From Pseudoips prasinana (lineage: Eukaryota > Arthropoda > Insecta > Lepidoptera > Nolidae): 64,000 bases of DNA. The notes beneath the pieces are model-generated. The model was not told where the DNA came from. It searched no databases and saw nothing but the letters and a program-made list of their open reading frames with translations. Both the position numbers and the translations under genes were made by a program. Below are positions 1 through 10,660 of this stretch, piece by piece. The DNA lies in NCBI GenBank assembly GCA_951640165.1, contig OX621254.1:25332001-25396000 (forward strand), written 5' to 3'. Position 1 is the first letter of the stretch. Each line of letters begins with the position of its first letter.

Positions 1-46
1 GCAAATCTTGGTGCAGCACGTGTAAATCAGTACCTACTGATTAATC

Positions 47-239
47 TCACTATCAAGTACTAATAAAATCAAGGCGAAAGTTTGTGAGTGTGTAAGTGTG
101 TATGTTTGTTACTTCTTCAAGTCTAAATGGCTGGAGCGATTTTAATAAAATTTTGTATATAGTTAGCTGACACCCTGGATTAATATATAGGCTATAATTT
201 AGAAGGTTTAACGCGGATAAAGCCGCGGGGTGCAGCTAG
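47..239 (+). mobile_element. Short non-autonomous Helitron
   Basis: A segment with the usual body of short Helitrons: AGGCGAAAGTTTGTGAG near the 5' side, TATGTTTGTTACTTCTTCA in the middle, and GGTTTAACGCGG...GCGGGG followed by terminal CAGCTAG and a flanking T. The CTAG end followed by T fits Helitron insertion between A and T. The 5' end (TC near 47) is uncertain because no empty site is available here. Confidence 0.6.
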
Positions 240-1190
240 TACTAAAATAAAAATAAGAGACTTATATTAATGTTCTCCACAAATATTATCATCCTATTAC
301 TCAAATTTGGAAAGTGACACTTAAACATGTGTAACCAATATCTATTTGTGTCAAATATTTTCGGGTATGGTCTATCGATATAATCATAGGAATAAAAAAA
401 ATGCTATATTTTCTTTTATGTTGCAATTTAAAATATAGCATCTCCTTTAACATTTATAATATTTTTATAATTCCTTTAGCACGATATATTTAATGTGATT
501 AAACAGTTTTAGAAATGCTTAACTTAACTTTTTTTTAACATTCAGTTTTTGTAATGTTATTAAATTAATAATTAATATAAATTATTCCACCAATTATAAA
601 TAAATAAGTACTGAAACATGAAAGATGTATAGATCCAATTCATTAGAAATGTGTTGTTGAAAAATAAAAAGGGGATAAAATATATAGTTAAATCGCAAAG
701 AGATACAAAATATTAACCGTTTAAGCCATGCAGGTGAATACGAAAATTTCATACAGAAAAAACATAATCAATAAATGCCTCTATATTCTGGATTCAGCGT
801 TTTAAAAAATCTTTTTCACCCATTCTGTAAATATGTATAGTAAACAACAATACCTTTATAATAATTAAGGGTTACACAAAATCTTACAACAGTTGTTCCT
901 GAATTCCATGTTAAGCTGTAAAATGAGTGTCAACTCGTGTTTCAAATAGCAATTTGTAACATGAGATGACATGTCAGAGGGTTAAATGTCAAAAAGTATG
1001 AATATAAATTATTTGGGTAATCCTCAAACATAAATAAAGGTGACTATGAAATATTGTCGAGTTGTTGACATTTTGATTATATTTTATAATATATTGCTGT
1101 TTAAAAGACAACGCCCGGACCGCGGTAAAGTCGGCTATGGTAGGTACTCTTTCAAAACAGGATCCTCGCGGACATATAACACTCTTTGAC
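240..1190. other. AT-rich unassigned DNA
   Basis: No supported ORF, RNA gene or recognised repeat. The stretch is strongly AT-rich with short local inverted repeats, for example ATGCTATATTTT and AAAATATAGCAT near 400-440. Confidence 0.5.
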
Positions 1191-1191
1191 A

Positions 1192-1515
1192 GGGATCGTG
1201 AATGTCAAAAACAATAACAAATACTAAATATATTTGAGTTCACAAACATGACAGAAGTAAGAAAAAGTGTAATTACATACTTGCTCTCTCTCTCTCACAC
1301 ACACAATCTGTTTGTATTATATATGAGTATGTTTGTGAGAACACACGGGATCGTGAATGTCAAAACTGATAATCAAATACTAAATATATTTAAGTTCATA
1401 AACATGACACACTTAAGAAAAAGTATATATATATACTATCTTATTATATACATACTTTCTCTCTCTCTCTCACACACACACAATCTGATTAAATTATATA
1501 TGAGTATGTTTGTGA
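1192..1515 (+). repeat. Two-unit tandem repeat (~155-170 bp units)
   Basis: Unit 1 (1192-1346) and unit 2 (from 1347) both begin GGGATCGTGAATGTCAAAA and share ATACTAAATATATTT, a (CT)n(CA)n microsatellite core and TATATGAGTATGTTTGTGAG. The microsatellite and an AT insertion differ in length between units. The open frames here only read the microsatellite and look non-coding. Confidence 0.85.
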
Positions 1516-1714
1516 GTGAAAATATCGATATTCACGCAGACGAGTAATGAGCGCGGCCGGTTGTTTAATCTCATTACTGAACACAATGGATATTTGTTAA
1601 AACTTAATAGTACTTGCTTTTAATTTTTTGAATCATTCGTAAGTATTATTTATAATGTTTTTCTGTTTTTAAAGACACCACCCGCGCTTGATACTTTAAT
1701 CTGTATCGCGGGGT

Positions 1715-1775
1715 CTTTACAAACATACAATTCACGAACACGTGGTTAGTGTTCGTGAATTGTATGTTTGTAAAG
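1715..1775. repeat. Perfect 27-bp inverted repeat
   Basis: Arms 1715-1741 and 1749-1775 are exact reverse complements with a 7-nt loop. The arm contains CTTTACAAACATA, the same motif found in the 3' part of SINE-D copies (for example near 4848), so this looks like a folded-back SINE-D tail. Confidence 0.8.
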
Positions 1776-2160
1776 AGTCCAGACTCAGAACAATAATTAA
1801 TGGTTGCCTTGTGCTGAAGTTGAATGCCACACGACGCACCGAGGCGACCACATTGACACATACGTACATGGAGTTACATTTGTAGCTGAAGAAAAAGTGT
1901 AAACAACGCCGTTTTATAGGGACCGCGCACTTGCTTTTTATTGAAGAAAAACTTTACGCTTTACGCACGTTGACTTAGGGAGTAAACTGTTGAATGCGTG
2001 ACGAGAGTGTTACGAAAAGTGTGACCGAGGCGAACGGAAATTGAGAGGGAGATATAAGTAAGTGTAGATAGAAATAGTTACGTTTCGTATATTACTGTAG
2101 GGGCAAGAGAGAGAGGTGGCACACATTTTATTTCTCTCTTTCTCTTACTAACTTTTCTTT
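1776..2160. other. Unassigned DNA
   Basis: No recognised gene or repeat. A purine-rich patch (GAGAGAGAGG near 2105) is followed by a CT-rich patch. The overlapping short ORF has no recognisable features. Confidence 0.4.
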
Positions 2161-2400
2161 TGGGCAGTGTTTACTCTGATGTCAGAGCTGTTCAAGCTGC
2201 CCATTAGTATTCTAACATGGCTTAACAACTGTTGCCTAATGGCTACAACCAGGACCAACAGCTTAACGTACCCTCCGAAGCACAGGGACGCTCAGAAATT
2301 AAACCACTTTGGCAGTCACCCATATATGGACTAACAGTAAACCTAGTTGCTTAACCTCGTCGATCAGGTACGGACCGGTAAGAGCATCTGGCTATGAACG
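2160..2400 (-). mobile_element. SINE-E copy
   Basis: Shares with 10903-11125 and 12702-12763 the blocks GGGCAGTG..TACTCTGATGTCAGAG, CAGCTTAACGTACCCTCCGAAG, TATGGACTAAC and GGACCGGTAAGAGCATCTGG. Orientation is inferred from related plus-strand copies. The family is probably a SINE, but no clear tRNA head was seen. Confidence 0.55.
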
Positions 2401-2463
2401 CCTCCTCTCTTTCTCTCATAGCCGTTTCGTATATCTAAGTTTGAGTACAGTCGTGTGTTCAAA

Positions 2464-2500
2464 TAAAAAAACGAATGTACTTTAGTACGTTCGTTTTTTT
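2464..2500. repeat. Short imperfect hairpin
   Basis: AAAAAAACGAATGTACT pairs with AGTACGTTCGTTTTTTT, one mismatch. It lies between SINE-E and SINE-C copies. It may be a small MITE remnant; nothing suggests a terminator. Confidence 0.45.
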
Positions 2501-2533
2501 GTTTCTTGTTTGCCGCATACATAGTGTGTGTGC

Positions 2534-2866
2534 GTCCTCTCTGCCTAATTTCGACCACGGCGGCCAGTCTTAATGAAAGCTAGCCAAGTGCTCAGGACAT
2601 ATTTTAGTGCACAAGTGTGTGCGCAAACACAGGGGCACTTTATATTCCATTACTCTCATGTTCAGATGGGACGACTAACGACACTACCGGAAAGAGGGTG
2701 CTCTTCGAGGCACGGGGGTATAATACCGCCAACTCCCAGACTTCGAGCTGATGCTGAGAATTTTCTTTTTATGGAAAAATCCCAAATTCTTTTAGGGTCC
2801 GACCCGGGATTTGAATCCAGGACCTCATTATCTAAGGTTGAACACGCTACCGCTAGACTAGGCAGT
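2534..2866 (-). mobile_element. SINE-C copy (tRNA-derived)
   Basis: On the minus strand this begins with a tRNA-like head: A box TAGTCTAGCGGTAGCG and B-box-like GGATTCAAATCCCGG. It continues through the body shared by all SINE-C copies (CCGAAGTCTGG..AGTTGGCGGTAT, GTGCCTCG.., AGAGTGATGGAA, GCGCACACACTTGTGCAC, TGGCCGCCGTGG). The 3' end faces 2534. The overlapping plus- and minus-strand ORFs are products of the repeat. Confidence 0.85.
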
Positions 2867-3563
2867 ACCGCGAGGCAGTCAAAGCATACATTGTAATGCT
2901 TCATTAGTAATACAGCTATGTCCTACATCCATCTCAAAATCAAGAATTGGAATCTAATTGCAAAACCCCGGTCTAGACCATTCCTAACAGATAAACGTCA
3001 CTCATTGACCGCACGCTAAATTGCAGCGCCACCTTTGCATACTAATGAGGTACCTCTATACATTTTAAGCTACCATTTGTGCCCCACTCGCGTCGCAGGG
3101 TTGACACAAAAAAGGGCACAATTTCATTCACCTTTGCATTTTATCGACGAACAAATTAATGACATAAAGCTAGAATTGTTGTCAGTGTACTCGACTGTAC
3201 TGGTACAAAAAAGTATTGGCAGCACGAGAAGTTTCGAGAATGTATATATGGAACATCCGCCGCCATTGGTGTTTTGACTTTAACAGTATCTTTATTGCGC
3301 AGATGTTAAAGGTGGTTATGTAATCCAACTGTATCCACCAATGTAGAGTCTACTCGACAAAACAAAGGAATCTGTTCGTAGCAAGGCTTTGAATTAAAGC
3401 TCCGCTTAATTGTAGAAGTGTATTTGATTTTGGGGCGTTTGAAATGAAGAGTTCTATTTGTTTCTATTGTAGAGTTTTAGGAGTTAAAAACAATTTGTAA
3501 CTAAATTACTGTTTTAGAATGACTTCGAATACTTATTCTTTATAAATCCTAGGTTTATTATGC
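2867..3563. other. Unassigned, possibly single-copy DNA
   Basis: No repeat seen elsewhere in the window and no ORF with protein features. It is less AT-rich than its surroundings near 3000-3280 and may be host sequence, but nothing identifies an exon. Confidence 0.4.
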
Positions 3564-3811
3564 TGGCATGTTGGCGTGCGTGGCAAATGCTTGCTTTTCA
3601 CGCCAGAGGCAGTGGGTTCGATTCCCATCCAGGACAGATATTTGTGTGCATGTCTGTTTGTCCTGAGTCTGGGTGTAATTATCTATATAAGTATGTATTA
3701 AGAAAAAAAGTAGTATATGTAGAATATCAGTTACCAGGTTTCTATAGTACAAGCTGCTTAGTTTGCTATCATATGGCCGTGTGTAAATAATGTCCCAGGT
3801 TATTATTATTA
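3564..3811 (+). mobile_element. SINE-A copy (tRNA-derived)
   Basis: Head with A-box-like TGGCGTGCGTGGCAAATG and B box GGTTCGATTCC, then the SINE-A body (AGATATTTGTGTGCATG, TCTGAGTCTGGGTGTAAT, TAAGTATGTATT, ATAGTACAAGCT..GCTTAGTTTG, ATAATGTCCCAGG) and an (ATT)n tail. Confidence 0.9.
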
Positions 3812-3964
3812 GCCGTTCTCACCTCGCTCAGTCCATGGATGTATGTATATGTACAGTCATATCAATCTTATTACGGATTTGTATGTGCTATTAGATTAAT
3901 TCAGATTTAAATCCTCTCATTGCATTTTTTACACTTTCTGCGACCTTCTTCAGATTATTATCAA

Positions 3965-4255
3965 TGAATAAATAGAAAAAGGTTTTTATTCACGTAGACT
4001 TTAAAAAAGTGCTTGTAAACAGTCTGAACATGTTTGTAGTAATATATAATTAATTTATAATTATTTCTAGGTACATATCGATATTTAGGTACACGGATTG
4101 TATGAAAACATTAAATAAATTTATTTTATAATAGTAATGATATCTAGCTAGCTTATATTCATTTATTGTCAAAGAGATCATGTATAGGTATAGGTTTAAG
4201 TAACGACATTTAAAATTTTAGCTATATTTTTACTAAATATTGTCCGAACGGTTCT
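3965..4255 (-). mobile_element. LINE 3'-end fragment
   Basis: Minus-strand 3' UTR ending in AAGTCTACGTGAATAAAAAC and an A/T-rich tail. The same 3' end recurs at 13430-13720, 32688-32985 and 40052-40160. No coding part is retained. Homology was judged from shared blocks such as AGCGCTTGTAAAT and TTATTTCTAGGTACATAT. Confidence 0.75.
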
Positions 4256-4296
4256 GTCTATATTAAGATACGAATTAATTATTATTATTATTATAA

Positions 4297-4558
4297 CGGC
4301 CTGTTGGCGTAGTTGGTAGATACGCTGCCTTTCACGCCACAAGTCGTGGGTTCGATTCCCACCCGGGACAAATATTTGTGTGCATGAACATATCTGTTTG
4401 TCCTAAGTCTGGGTGTAAATTATCAACATAAGTATGTATTTACAGAAGAAAAATAGTATGTGTAATATACCAGTTATCTGGTTTCCATAGTACAAGCTCT
4501 GCTTAGTTTGGGAACAGATGGCCGTGTGTGAATAATGTCCCAGGATATTATTATTATG
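4297..4558 (+). mobile_element. SINE-A copy, near complete
   Basis: Best preserved SINE-A in this part: head GGCCTGTTGGCGTAGTTGG, B box GGGTTCGATTCCC, body with CTGGTTTCCATAGTACAAGC and TGTCCCAGGATATT, and an (ATT)n tail. It is preceded by an ATT repeat, so the insertion site or its duplication may be ATT-rich. Confidence 0.92.
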
Positions 4559-4780
4559 GTGAACCTTGTGTTTATATGGATGGTCGCGCTTTAATGCTAC
4601 CACCGGATCCAATGCTGGTCCTTTCAGCGCTTTTAGCAATACGGGATTCTAATCAGTTAATTTCCTTGTTTGTAACCACTGTTTTGTTTTGATTATTTTT
4701 ACAATAAAGTGTGCTTCTTCTTCTCATAAATCAGAAATCATAAGGTCAGTGACCGTTAAAGTAATATGTTTTTTTTTAAG

Positions 4781-4993
4781 ACACAGGGACTAGATTCCCT
4801 AATGCAGGCGTTGCATTAGGGAATCTAGTCCCTGTGTGTGTGGGTACTTTACAAACATATAATAGACGGACACAAATTACATCCAGACTCCGAACAACAA
4901 TTTATGTGTCACACAAATAGTTGTCCAGCACGGGATTCGAACCCGCGACAAAAAGCGGCGAGGTGACTATCTTAGCCGCTCCGCCACACGTGC
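4781..4993 (-). mobile_element. SINE-D copy with terminal hairpin
   Basis: Minus-strand head CACGTGTGGCGGAGCGGCTA and B box GGGTTCGAATCCC, then ACAACTATTTGTGTGACA, TCTGGATGTAATTTGTGTCC and a GTTTGTAAAGTACCC tail. The 3' end carries a perfect 26-bp inverted repeat (4781-4806 with 4812-4837). The hairpin duplicates the element's own terminal AGGGACTAGATTCCCT motif. Confidence 0.85.
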
Positions 4994-5246
4994 AGTCATA
5001 TCTATTTCCGAACGTCTCCGTGCTTTGAAGGGTACGCTAAACTGTTAAATTACGCACATGTTGTTTATTACCTAAATTTATAGATAATATATCGCAATAT
5101 ATAATAATAAAATAATATACTGGGTCATTATTCCCACACCGCCATCTGATCCCAAACTAAGCAGAGCTTGTACTATGGAAACCGGAAAACTGATATACTA
5201 TTTTTCTTTTGTATATACTTATATAGATAATTACGGTCGATTTGAC

Positions 5247-5499
5247 GGTCACCGTAGCCTAGTTGGTAGTGCTCCTGCCTACGAAGCTGGTGGTCCTGGG
5301 TTCGAATCCCGGTAAGTGCAAATATTTGTGTGCTGAGCACGAATATTTGTTTCTGAGTCATGGATGTTTTCTATGTATTTAAGTATTTATCTATCTATAT
5401 AAGTATGTATATCGTCGCCTGGTACCCATAGTACAAGCTTTGCTTAGTTTGGGGCTAGGATGATCTGTGTAACATTGTCCCTGTATATTATTATTATTA
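5247..5499 (+). mobile_element. SINE-B copy
   Basis: tRNA-like head (TCACCGTAGCCTAGTTGGTA, anticodon-position ACG, B box GGGTTCGAATCCC), then ATGAGCACGAATATTTGT-like body, TATCGTCGCCTGGTACCC, and the 3' block CATAGTACAAGCTTTGCTTA shared with SINE-A, ending in (ATT)n. Confidence 0.92.
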
Positions 5500-5509
5500 C
5501 GCCCAGATT

Positions 5510-5627
5510 TAAGACAAACAGACCTGCACTCAAAACTAAATATCTATTCTGTCCTGGGTAGAAATCGAACCCACGACCTGTAGCGTGTAAGGCAAGTATA
5601 ATATCTACCAACCACGCCTACTAACAC
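5510..5627 (-). mobile_element. SINE-A, 5' part only
   Basis: Minus-strand tRNA head with B box GGTTCGATTTC and the start of the body (ATATTTAG, TCTGTTTGTC). The 3' half is absent. It abuts the (ATT)n tail of the preceding SINE-B, which suggests tail-to-tail nesting or a deletion. Confidence 0.75.
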
Positions 5628-5821
5628 GTAAAATTTTAATGATCATTAGTATTGACTCTTTGATTTTGATCATCTACTTATGCTGTTGATGGTACGATAA
5701 ATGTGTTTTTTGTTTTTAGTTTTGGGATGTTTGCTGCTCAATCACACAAACATGGCTAAACGCACGCTATAGATGAAATTTGGCACACACATTGTTCATT
5801 ATTTGGATGTGTTATTCCTAT

Positions 5822-5959
5822 GTACTGACGCCAGCACATCAAATTACCCCAATCTGTCAATTTTCCCCAATTGAAAGGGAACCTTATGATTTGTGATAAA
5901 GTTGAAAATCTATAAAAGAAATTTGACAGATTGGAGTAGCTGGATGTGCTGGCGTCTTT
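5822..5959. mobile_element. TA-type MITE (CAGACGCCAGCAC family)
   Basis: Short palindromic element. TIRs read CTGACGCCAGCACATC and GATGTGCTGGCGTC, followed inward by ACCCCAATCTGTCA and its inverse. Better preserved copies (33737, 36405, 41134) show TA on both sides, a Tc1/mariner-like target duplication. About 135 bp, no coding capacity. Confidence 0.85.
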
Positions 5960-6804
5960 ACCCAATGTGGTATGTCTATACTCAATACTCAATATATTTC
6001 TTGCATTCCACAATGTGTGCTTAGATGATAGATTATAAAATGTATTAGTTAATTGTGGACCTTGTCGGGCACAGCAAATTAGAAGAGAGGAAGAGGGCAT
6101 TTCATAAATTAATAATAAATAAAATAAATAAATAAAATAAAATGTATTTATTTTCCATCACACAGTAAATATAGATACAAATAAATTAAACAGGTACTTA
6201 TAATTTTATATACTAATGAGGTGGACTGGAACCTAAACTAGGGAAACCCTGTATTTCAGGACTCCAGGACACTAATAATTGATTATCTATGTAATTATTA
6301 TATTTATGTGTATGAATTACTAGGTATACTTTTATTTTAAAAATATTATGTTCGTGTGGGTTTATCAAAAAACTAACTGGTACTTTATCAAATTGTAAAG
6401 ACGACGCAGACGAAATCGCGCGCACAAGGTAGTTTGATAAAAAAGATCTGTTTTCAATTAAATTTTCATGATTGTATTTGAAGCCTTAGATTTTAATGGA
6501 AATTAAAATGTATCGGTATTTCAAATATTGGTTTGGAGCACGTTTTTAAAACGAAACCTAATATTACGCGTCAAAACAGAACGCCCGAAAACACGAAACA
6601 CCGCTAACCCGACAATAATCCCCAACAAATTGGGCCCCACAAAAATATTACCGGGGATCCCTAAAAAGTAATTACGCGAGAAAATTACACGGCCCCGTAT
6701 AATTTCATTTATTCTGTCTGTCTGTCACAGCTTATTGTATTATTTCGGATCCGGATTAAAAATAAAGATGGGTTCTTTTTAGACGTTTAAAAGTAAAGAT
6801 TCGC
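5960..6804. other. AT-rich unassigned DNA with (AATA)n patch
   Basis: Around 6105-6150 an (AATA)n run precedes TGTATTTATTTTCCATC, which looks like the 3' tail of a minus-strand LINE but has no matching partner here. The rest contains no supported gene or recognised repeat. Confidence 0.4.
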
Positions 6805-7007
6805 GTTTTATTGCGGAGACTTCACAGTTGGCTTGGTTCTTAAGATATAACCTTTTTAAGGTTACCGATGTTGTTAAAAAGGCTCGGCTGTTCGTCTGTT
6901 CGTTCATCTGTCTGTTAGCAGGCTGTATCTTAAGAGCCGTAAAAAGAGAGAGAGTGTATTTTTCACTGCCGCTTTAACAACAAACTGTGAAGTCTCCGCA
7001 ATAAAAC
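6805..7007. mobile_element. MITE-like element with perfect 25-bp inverted ends
   Basis: Arms 6805-6829 and 6983-7007 are exact inverse complements (GTTTTATTGCGGAGACTTC and its inverse). The interior carries TATAACCTTTTTAAGG and a GTTCGTCTGTTCGTTC run. A related second copy starts at 7011. Superfamily not assigned. Confidence 0.75.
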
Positions 7008-7560
7008 GATATTGCGGATACTTCACAAGTTGGCTTGGCTATTAAAATATAACCTTTTAAGGCTTCCGCAACATTTTTTTTCTTTTACACGGGAAGTAAA
7101 ACAATGAGTTATGTCCAACTGTGACCGACTAAAACGCTAACTCTATTGGAACATCACGGTGCACTTCCTGCACCTTGCAAAGTGAATCAGATTCAGTGGA
7201 AACTATCTGATTCCCACAATATTTTACGTAGACTAAACCACATGTTACCACAACATGCTGCTGAAGTTGCCGGTCGTTATTGAGCGCCTCAAGATCCAAC
7301 TTAAGACACCCAATAGCCTTAATACCTTCTCAGTCACCATGTACGACAGGCAGAATTGGCCCATGCTATACAATAGACCCATTTGTTGCATGGATAATTA
7401 TACCTCTGTTGTTAGATAGCCTGTTAAAAATGGCTCCGCTGTCCGTACGTTCGTTCGTTTGTCTATTAGCAAGCTGTATCTTACGCACCGTAAAAGAAGT
7501 CAGTTTTTTACTGTCGTTGTGATTTTCCTCGCGGGATGAACGTTTACCAAACAGCATAAA
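7008..7560. repeat. Degenerate relative of the 6.8-kb MITE, interrupted
   Basis: Repeats TTGCGGATACTTCACA, TGGCTTGG, TATAACCTTTTAAGG, then after ~330 bp of unrelated sequence resumes with CCTGTTAAAAATGGCTCCGCT, GTTCGTTCGTTTGTCT and AGCTGTATCTTACGCACCGT. This suggests one older copy split by an insertion at about 7070-7400. Confidence 0.55.
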
Positions 7561-8399
7561 ATTGGGTGATATATTTCATTATATTGTTATGTCTATGTTA
7601 AGGTGTATAAATAAATATTTACAATGTATATACAAAAGTCTAAGTCTAAAGTAATCTGATAAGAGTCAACCATGGGTGTCGAATACAATTTCGGCATCGC
7701 TGCCATTGAGCATCGGACCCAGAACGTTGGTAGCTTTGCCACGCTGGAGGTGGACCCATCGTTTAAAAAAATAAAAAAATAAGAATATTATATTATATCG
7801 ATGTGAACATTTTTGACATGTTATTAATTATAACCAATCAATTACTATTGACTACTGTTGACTAAGGTATCAGGTAATGTATTTAATATTACCCATGATA
7901 TAAATAGTTTCTCTGTGAAAAGATCGAATTCGAAACAGTTGCGCCTAAATACACAAAATCGGCGCAACACAAGTTCAAAAGTGCCAAAACTGTATTTGCA
8001 TTCTCCATTCACATTTGTTTGATATCGAACACAGTAGAAACAACACGGTGAAACAACTCCGAACAACTCAATTCGAAAACATTGTCCGTCAATACCCGCA
8101 TTGTTCCCAAATATGTTCACTGGTTACTATTAATACAGGCTCCGACAAAGAGAAATGAACAATTTAATTGGAGTTATTGAATGTTACTTGCGATCGTATT
8201 TTGTTGAAATTGAAACGAAAATTCGGAGCTTTGTCAGCTGGTCTAGTAAAATTTTGGTTTTAATTTATATTATATATCAGAGCTAGTGAGACGTTTAAAG
8301 AGAACAAAACCCTATGAACTAGTGTCGTGATTAGTGTATTTAGTGATTAGTGATAGCAATAATGTAATTATAAAGAACACATGAACAAAGTGTCTTCCC
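7561..8399. other. Unassigned, possibly single-copy DNA
   Basis: No similarity to other parts of the window. The minus-strand ORF at 7845-8120 (91 codons) starts with Met but shows no family resemblance or codon signature. TATATTATATATCAG near 8270 resembles a TATA box upstream of an initiator, but no transcript evidence is available. Confidence 0.35.
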
Positions 8400-9251
8400 C
8401 TTAACAAATATTACTAAGGAAAGTCGGTGGACTGATTCTTAGAATTAATTATGTTTATGTAGAAGTTTAGGTTAATATAAAATTACTTATTAGTCTCTAG
8501 ATTAGATTGTAATACATATAAAGTACTATACTTGGTACTTTATTAAATAATAAAAAAAAATATCTTATAAAGAGTGGTTAGCCTAGGTTGTTCAAGGATT
8601 GTGTCCGTCTATTACATGTTTGTAAAGTACCCCGCGACACAAGTATTAAATCCCCTAGTGCGTTGGCTTTTTCTTGTTTATTTTTTTAAAGGTATATCAT
8701 CATCAACTAGACGGTCACCATAGCCTATTTGGTAGTGCTCCTGCCTACGAAGCTGGTGGTCCTGGGTTCGAATCCCGGTAAGTGCAAATACTTGTGTGAT
8801 GAGCACGAATATTTGTTCTGTTGTCCTTAACAAATATTACTAAGGAAAGTCGGTGGACTGATTCTTAGAATTAATTATGTTTATGTAGAAGTTTAGGTTA
8901 ATATAAAATTACTTATTAGTCTCTAGATTAGATTGTAATACATATAAAGTACTATACTTGGTACTTTATTAAATAATAAAAAAAAATATCTTATAAAGAG
9001 TGGTTAGCCTAGGTTGTTCAAGGATTGTGTCCGTCTATTACATGTTTGTAAAGTACCCCGCGACACAAGTATTAAATCCCCTAGTGCGTTGGCTTTTTCT
9101 TGTTTATTTTTTTAAAGGCATATCATCATCAACTAGACGGTCACCATAGCCTATTTGGTAGTGCTCCTGCCTACGAAGCTGGTGGTCCTGGGTTCGAATC
9201 CCGGTAAGTGCAAATACTTGTGTGATGAGCACGAATATTTGTTTCTGAGTC
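8400..9251 (+). repeat. 426-bp tandem duplication
   Basis: 8400-8825 and 8826-9251 are direct, head-to-tail copies that appear almost identical by eye (one clear difference, GGTATATC versus GGCATATC). Each unit holds AT-rich DNA, a SINE-D tail fragment (GTGTCCGTCTATTACATG..GTACCCCGCGACAC) and the 5' half of a SINE-B. Only the second SINE-B continues to a full-length 3' end. Confidence 0.9.
8713..8825 (+). mobile_element. SINE-B, 5' half
   Basis: tRNA head ACCATAGCCTATTTGGTAG with B box GGGTTCGAATCCC, cut off after CACGAATATTTGTT at the tandem-duplication junction. Confidence 0.85.
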
Positions 9252-9396
9252 ATGGATGTTTTTTATGTATATAAGTATTTATCTATCTATATAAGTATGT
9301 ATATCGGCGCCTGGTACCGATAGTACAAGCTTTGCTTAGTTTGGGGCTAGGATTATCTGTGTGACATTGTCCCCAGATATTATAGATATTATTATA
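9139..9396 (+). mobile_element. SINE-B copy
   Basis: Same head as at 8713 but with the whole body and tail (GTTTCTGAGTCATGGATG, TCGGCGCCTGGTACC, CAAGCTTTGCTTAGTTTGG). Confidence 0.9.
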
Positions 9397-9595
9397 ACTT
9401 CATCCTGATACCACCCCCTGCTGGACATAAGCTTCCTTCAAAGATTTTTATAATGTTGCCATGGAAGGATTTGCTGTCGTCGCTTGGCATGCGAATTGGC
9501 AACCAGTTAGGTGATTGCTGGTACAAAGATTGTGCTGCTGCCTGACTCCCTGGTGTATCCAATAGTCACCTTTCCCTGCGCCTTCAGGCTGATAT
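9397..9595. repeat. Possible RTE-related fragment
   Basis: CTGCTGGACATAAGCTTCC near 9420 resembles the RTE 3'-end motif CTGCTGGACAAAGGCCTCC seen at 24255, but the remainder is not alignable by eye. Confidence 0.3.
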
Positions 9596-9837
9596 AATAA
9601 TATCCTGGGTCATTATTTACACACGGCCATCTGATCCCAAACTAAGCAGAGCTTGTACTATGGAAACCAGATAACTGATATACTACATATACCACTTTTC
9701 TTTTGTAAACACATACTTATATAGGTTACACCCAGACTCAGGACAAACAGACATGTTCATGCACACAAATATCTGTCCTGGGTGGAAATCGAACCTAAAC
9801 CCTGCGGCGTGAAAAGCAAGCATTCACCAACCAAGCC
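9596..9837 (-). mobile_element. SINE-A copy
   Basis: Minus-strand full-length SINE-A. The tail side begins ATAATATCCTGGGTCATT and the tRNA head ends near 9835 with a mutated B box (GGTTCGATTTCC). Confidence 0.88.
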
Positions 9838-9861
9838 CCGTATGAAATAATCTGTAGAGAT

Positions 9862-10096
9862 AATAATAATCTCTAGGGACAATGTCACACAGATCATCCT
9901 AGCCCCAAACTAAGCAAAGCTTGTACTATGGGTACCAGGCGACGATATACATACTTATGTAGATAGATAAATACTGAAAATGACTCAGAAAGAAATATTC
10001 GTGCTCATCACACAAATATTTGCACTTACCGGGATTTGAACCCAGGACCACCAGCTTCGTAGGCAGGAGCACTACCAACTTGGATACGGTGACCGG
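9862..10096 (-). mobile_element. SINE-B copy
   Basis: Minus-strand SINE-B from (ATT)n tail to GGTCACCG head. The B box is altered (GGTTCAAATCCC). Confidence 0.9.
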
Positions 10097-10360
10097 AAAT
10101 GGGGTGGCTCTGTTATTATTTCTGCGCCGGAAAACACATGGGAAACCATATGGAATTATGATGTATATTCTATCGTATGCTTTCTTTTATAAAACACACT
10201 AAATACTAATATACCGGTGCCCATACAAAGCCTGGCTCTACTTGCGTGTAGCTTTGGCCGGGGCCCAGGGGCCTCTTTGGGCTTATCACTGTAACGGTAA
10301 TATGAATGGATGGTTAGTAATAGTTTTGCGGACATACGGCTGGTGAGAACAGCCAATGTC
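10097..10360. other. Unassigned DNA
   Basis: GC-richer block near 10200-10290 (GGCCGGGGCCCAGGGGCC) between SINE-B copies. No gene or repeat recognised. Confidence 0.35.
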
Positions 10361-10605
10361 GGTCACCGTAGCCTAGTTGGTAGTGCTCCTGCCTACGAAG
10401 CTGGTGGTCCTGGGTCCTGGGTAAGTGCAACTATTTGTGTGATGAGCACGAATATTTGTTTCTGAGTCATGGATATTTTCTATGTGTATAAGTATTTATC
10501 TATCTATATAAGTATGTATATCGTCGCCTGGTACCCATAGTACAAGTTTTGCTTAGTTTGGGGCTAGGTTGATCTGAGTGACATTGTCCCGAGATATTAT
10601 TTATT
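10361..10605 (+). mobile_element. SINE-B copy with damaged B box
   Basis: Head GGTCACCGTAGCCTAGTTGG is intact, but the B box is replaced by a short repeat (CCTGGGTCCTGGGTAAG), so Pol III transcription from this copy is unlikely. The body and tail are normal. Confidence 0.88.
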
Positions 10606-10660
10606 TAACTCAATGTATTTATTACCTTTAGAAACATAGAACCGACTCAACTATTCTTTG

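Noticed and set aside
5247..5320. Functional tRNA gene
   Set aside because: The tRNA-like heads of SINE-A to D lack full cloverleaf pairing and always continue into SINE bodies.
7845..8120. Possible host exon (91-codon minus-strand ORF)
   Set aside because: No family similarity, no clear splice sites and no conservation evidence. Listed only as unassigned DNA.
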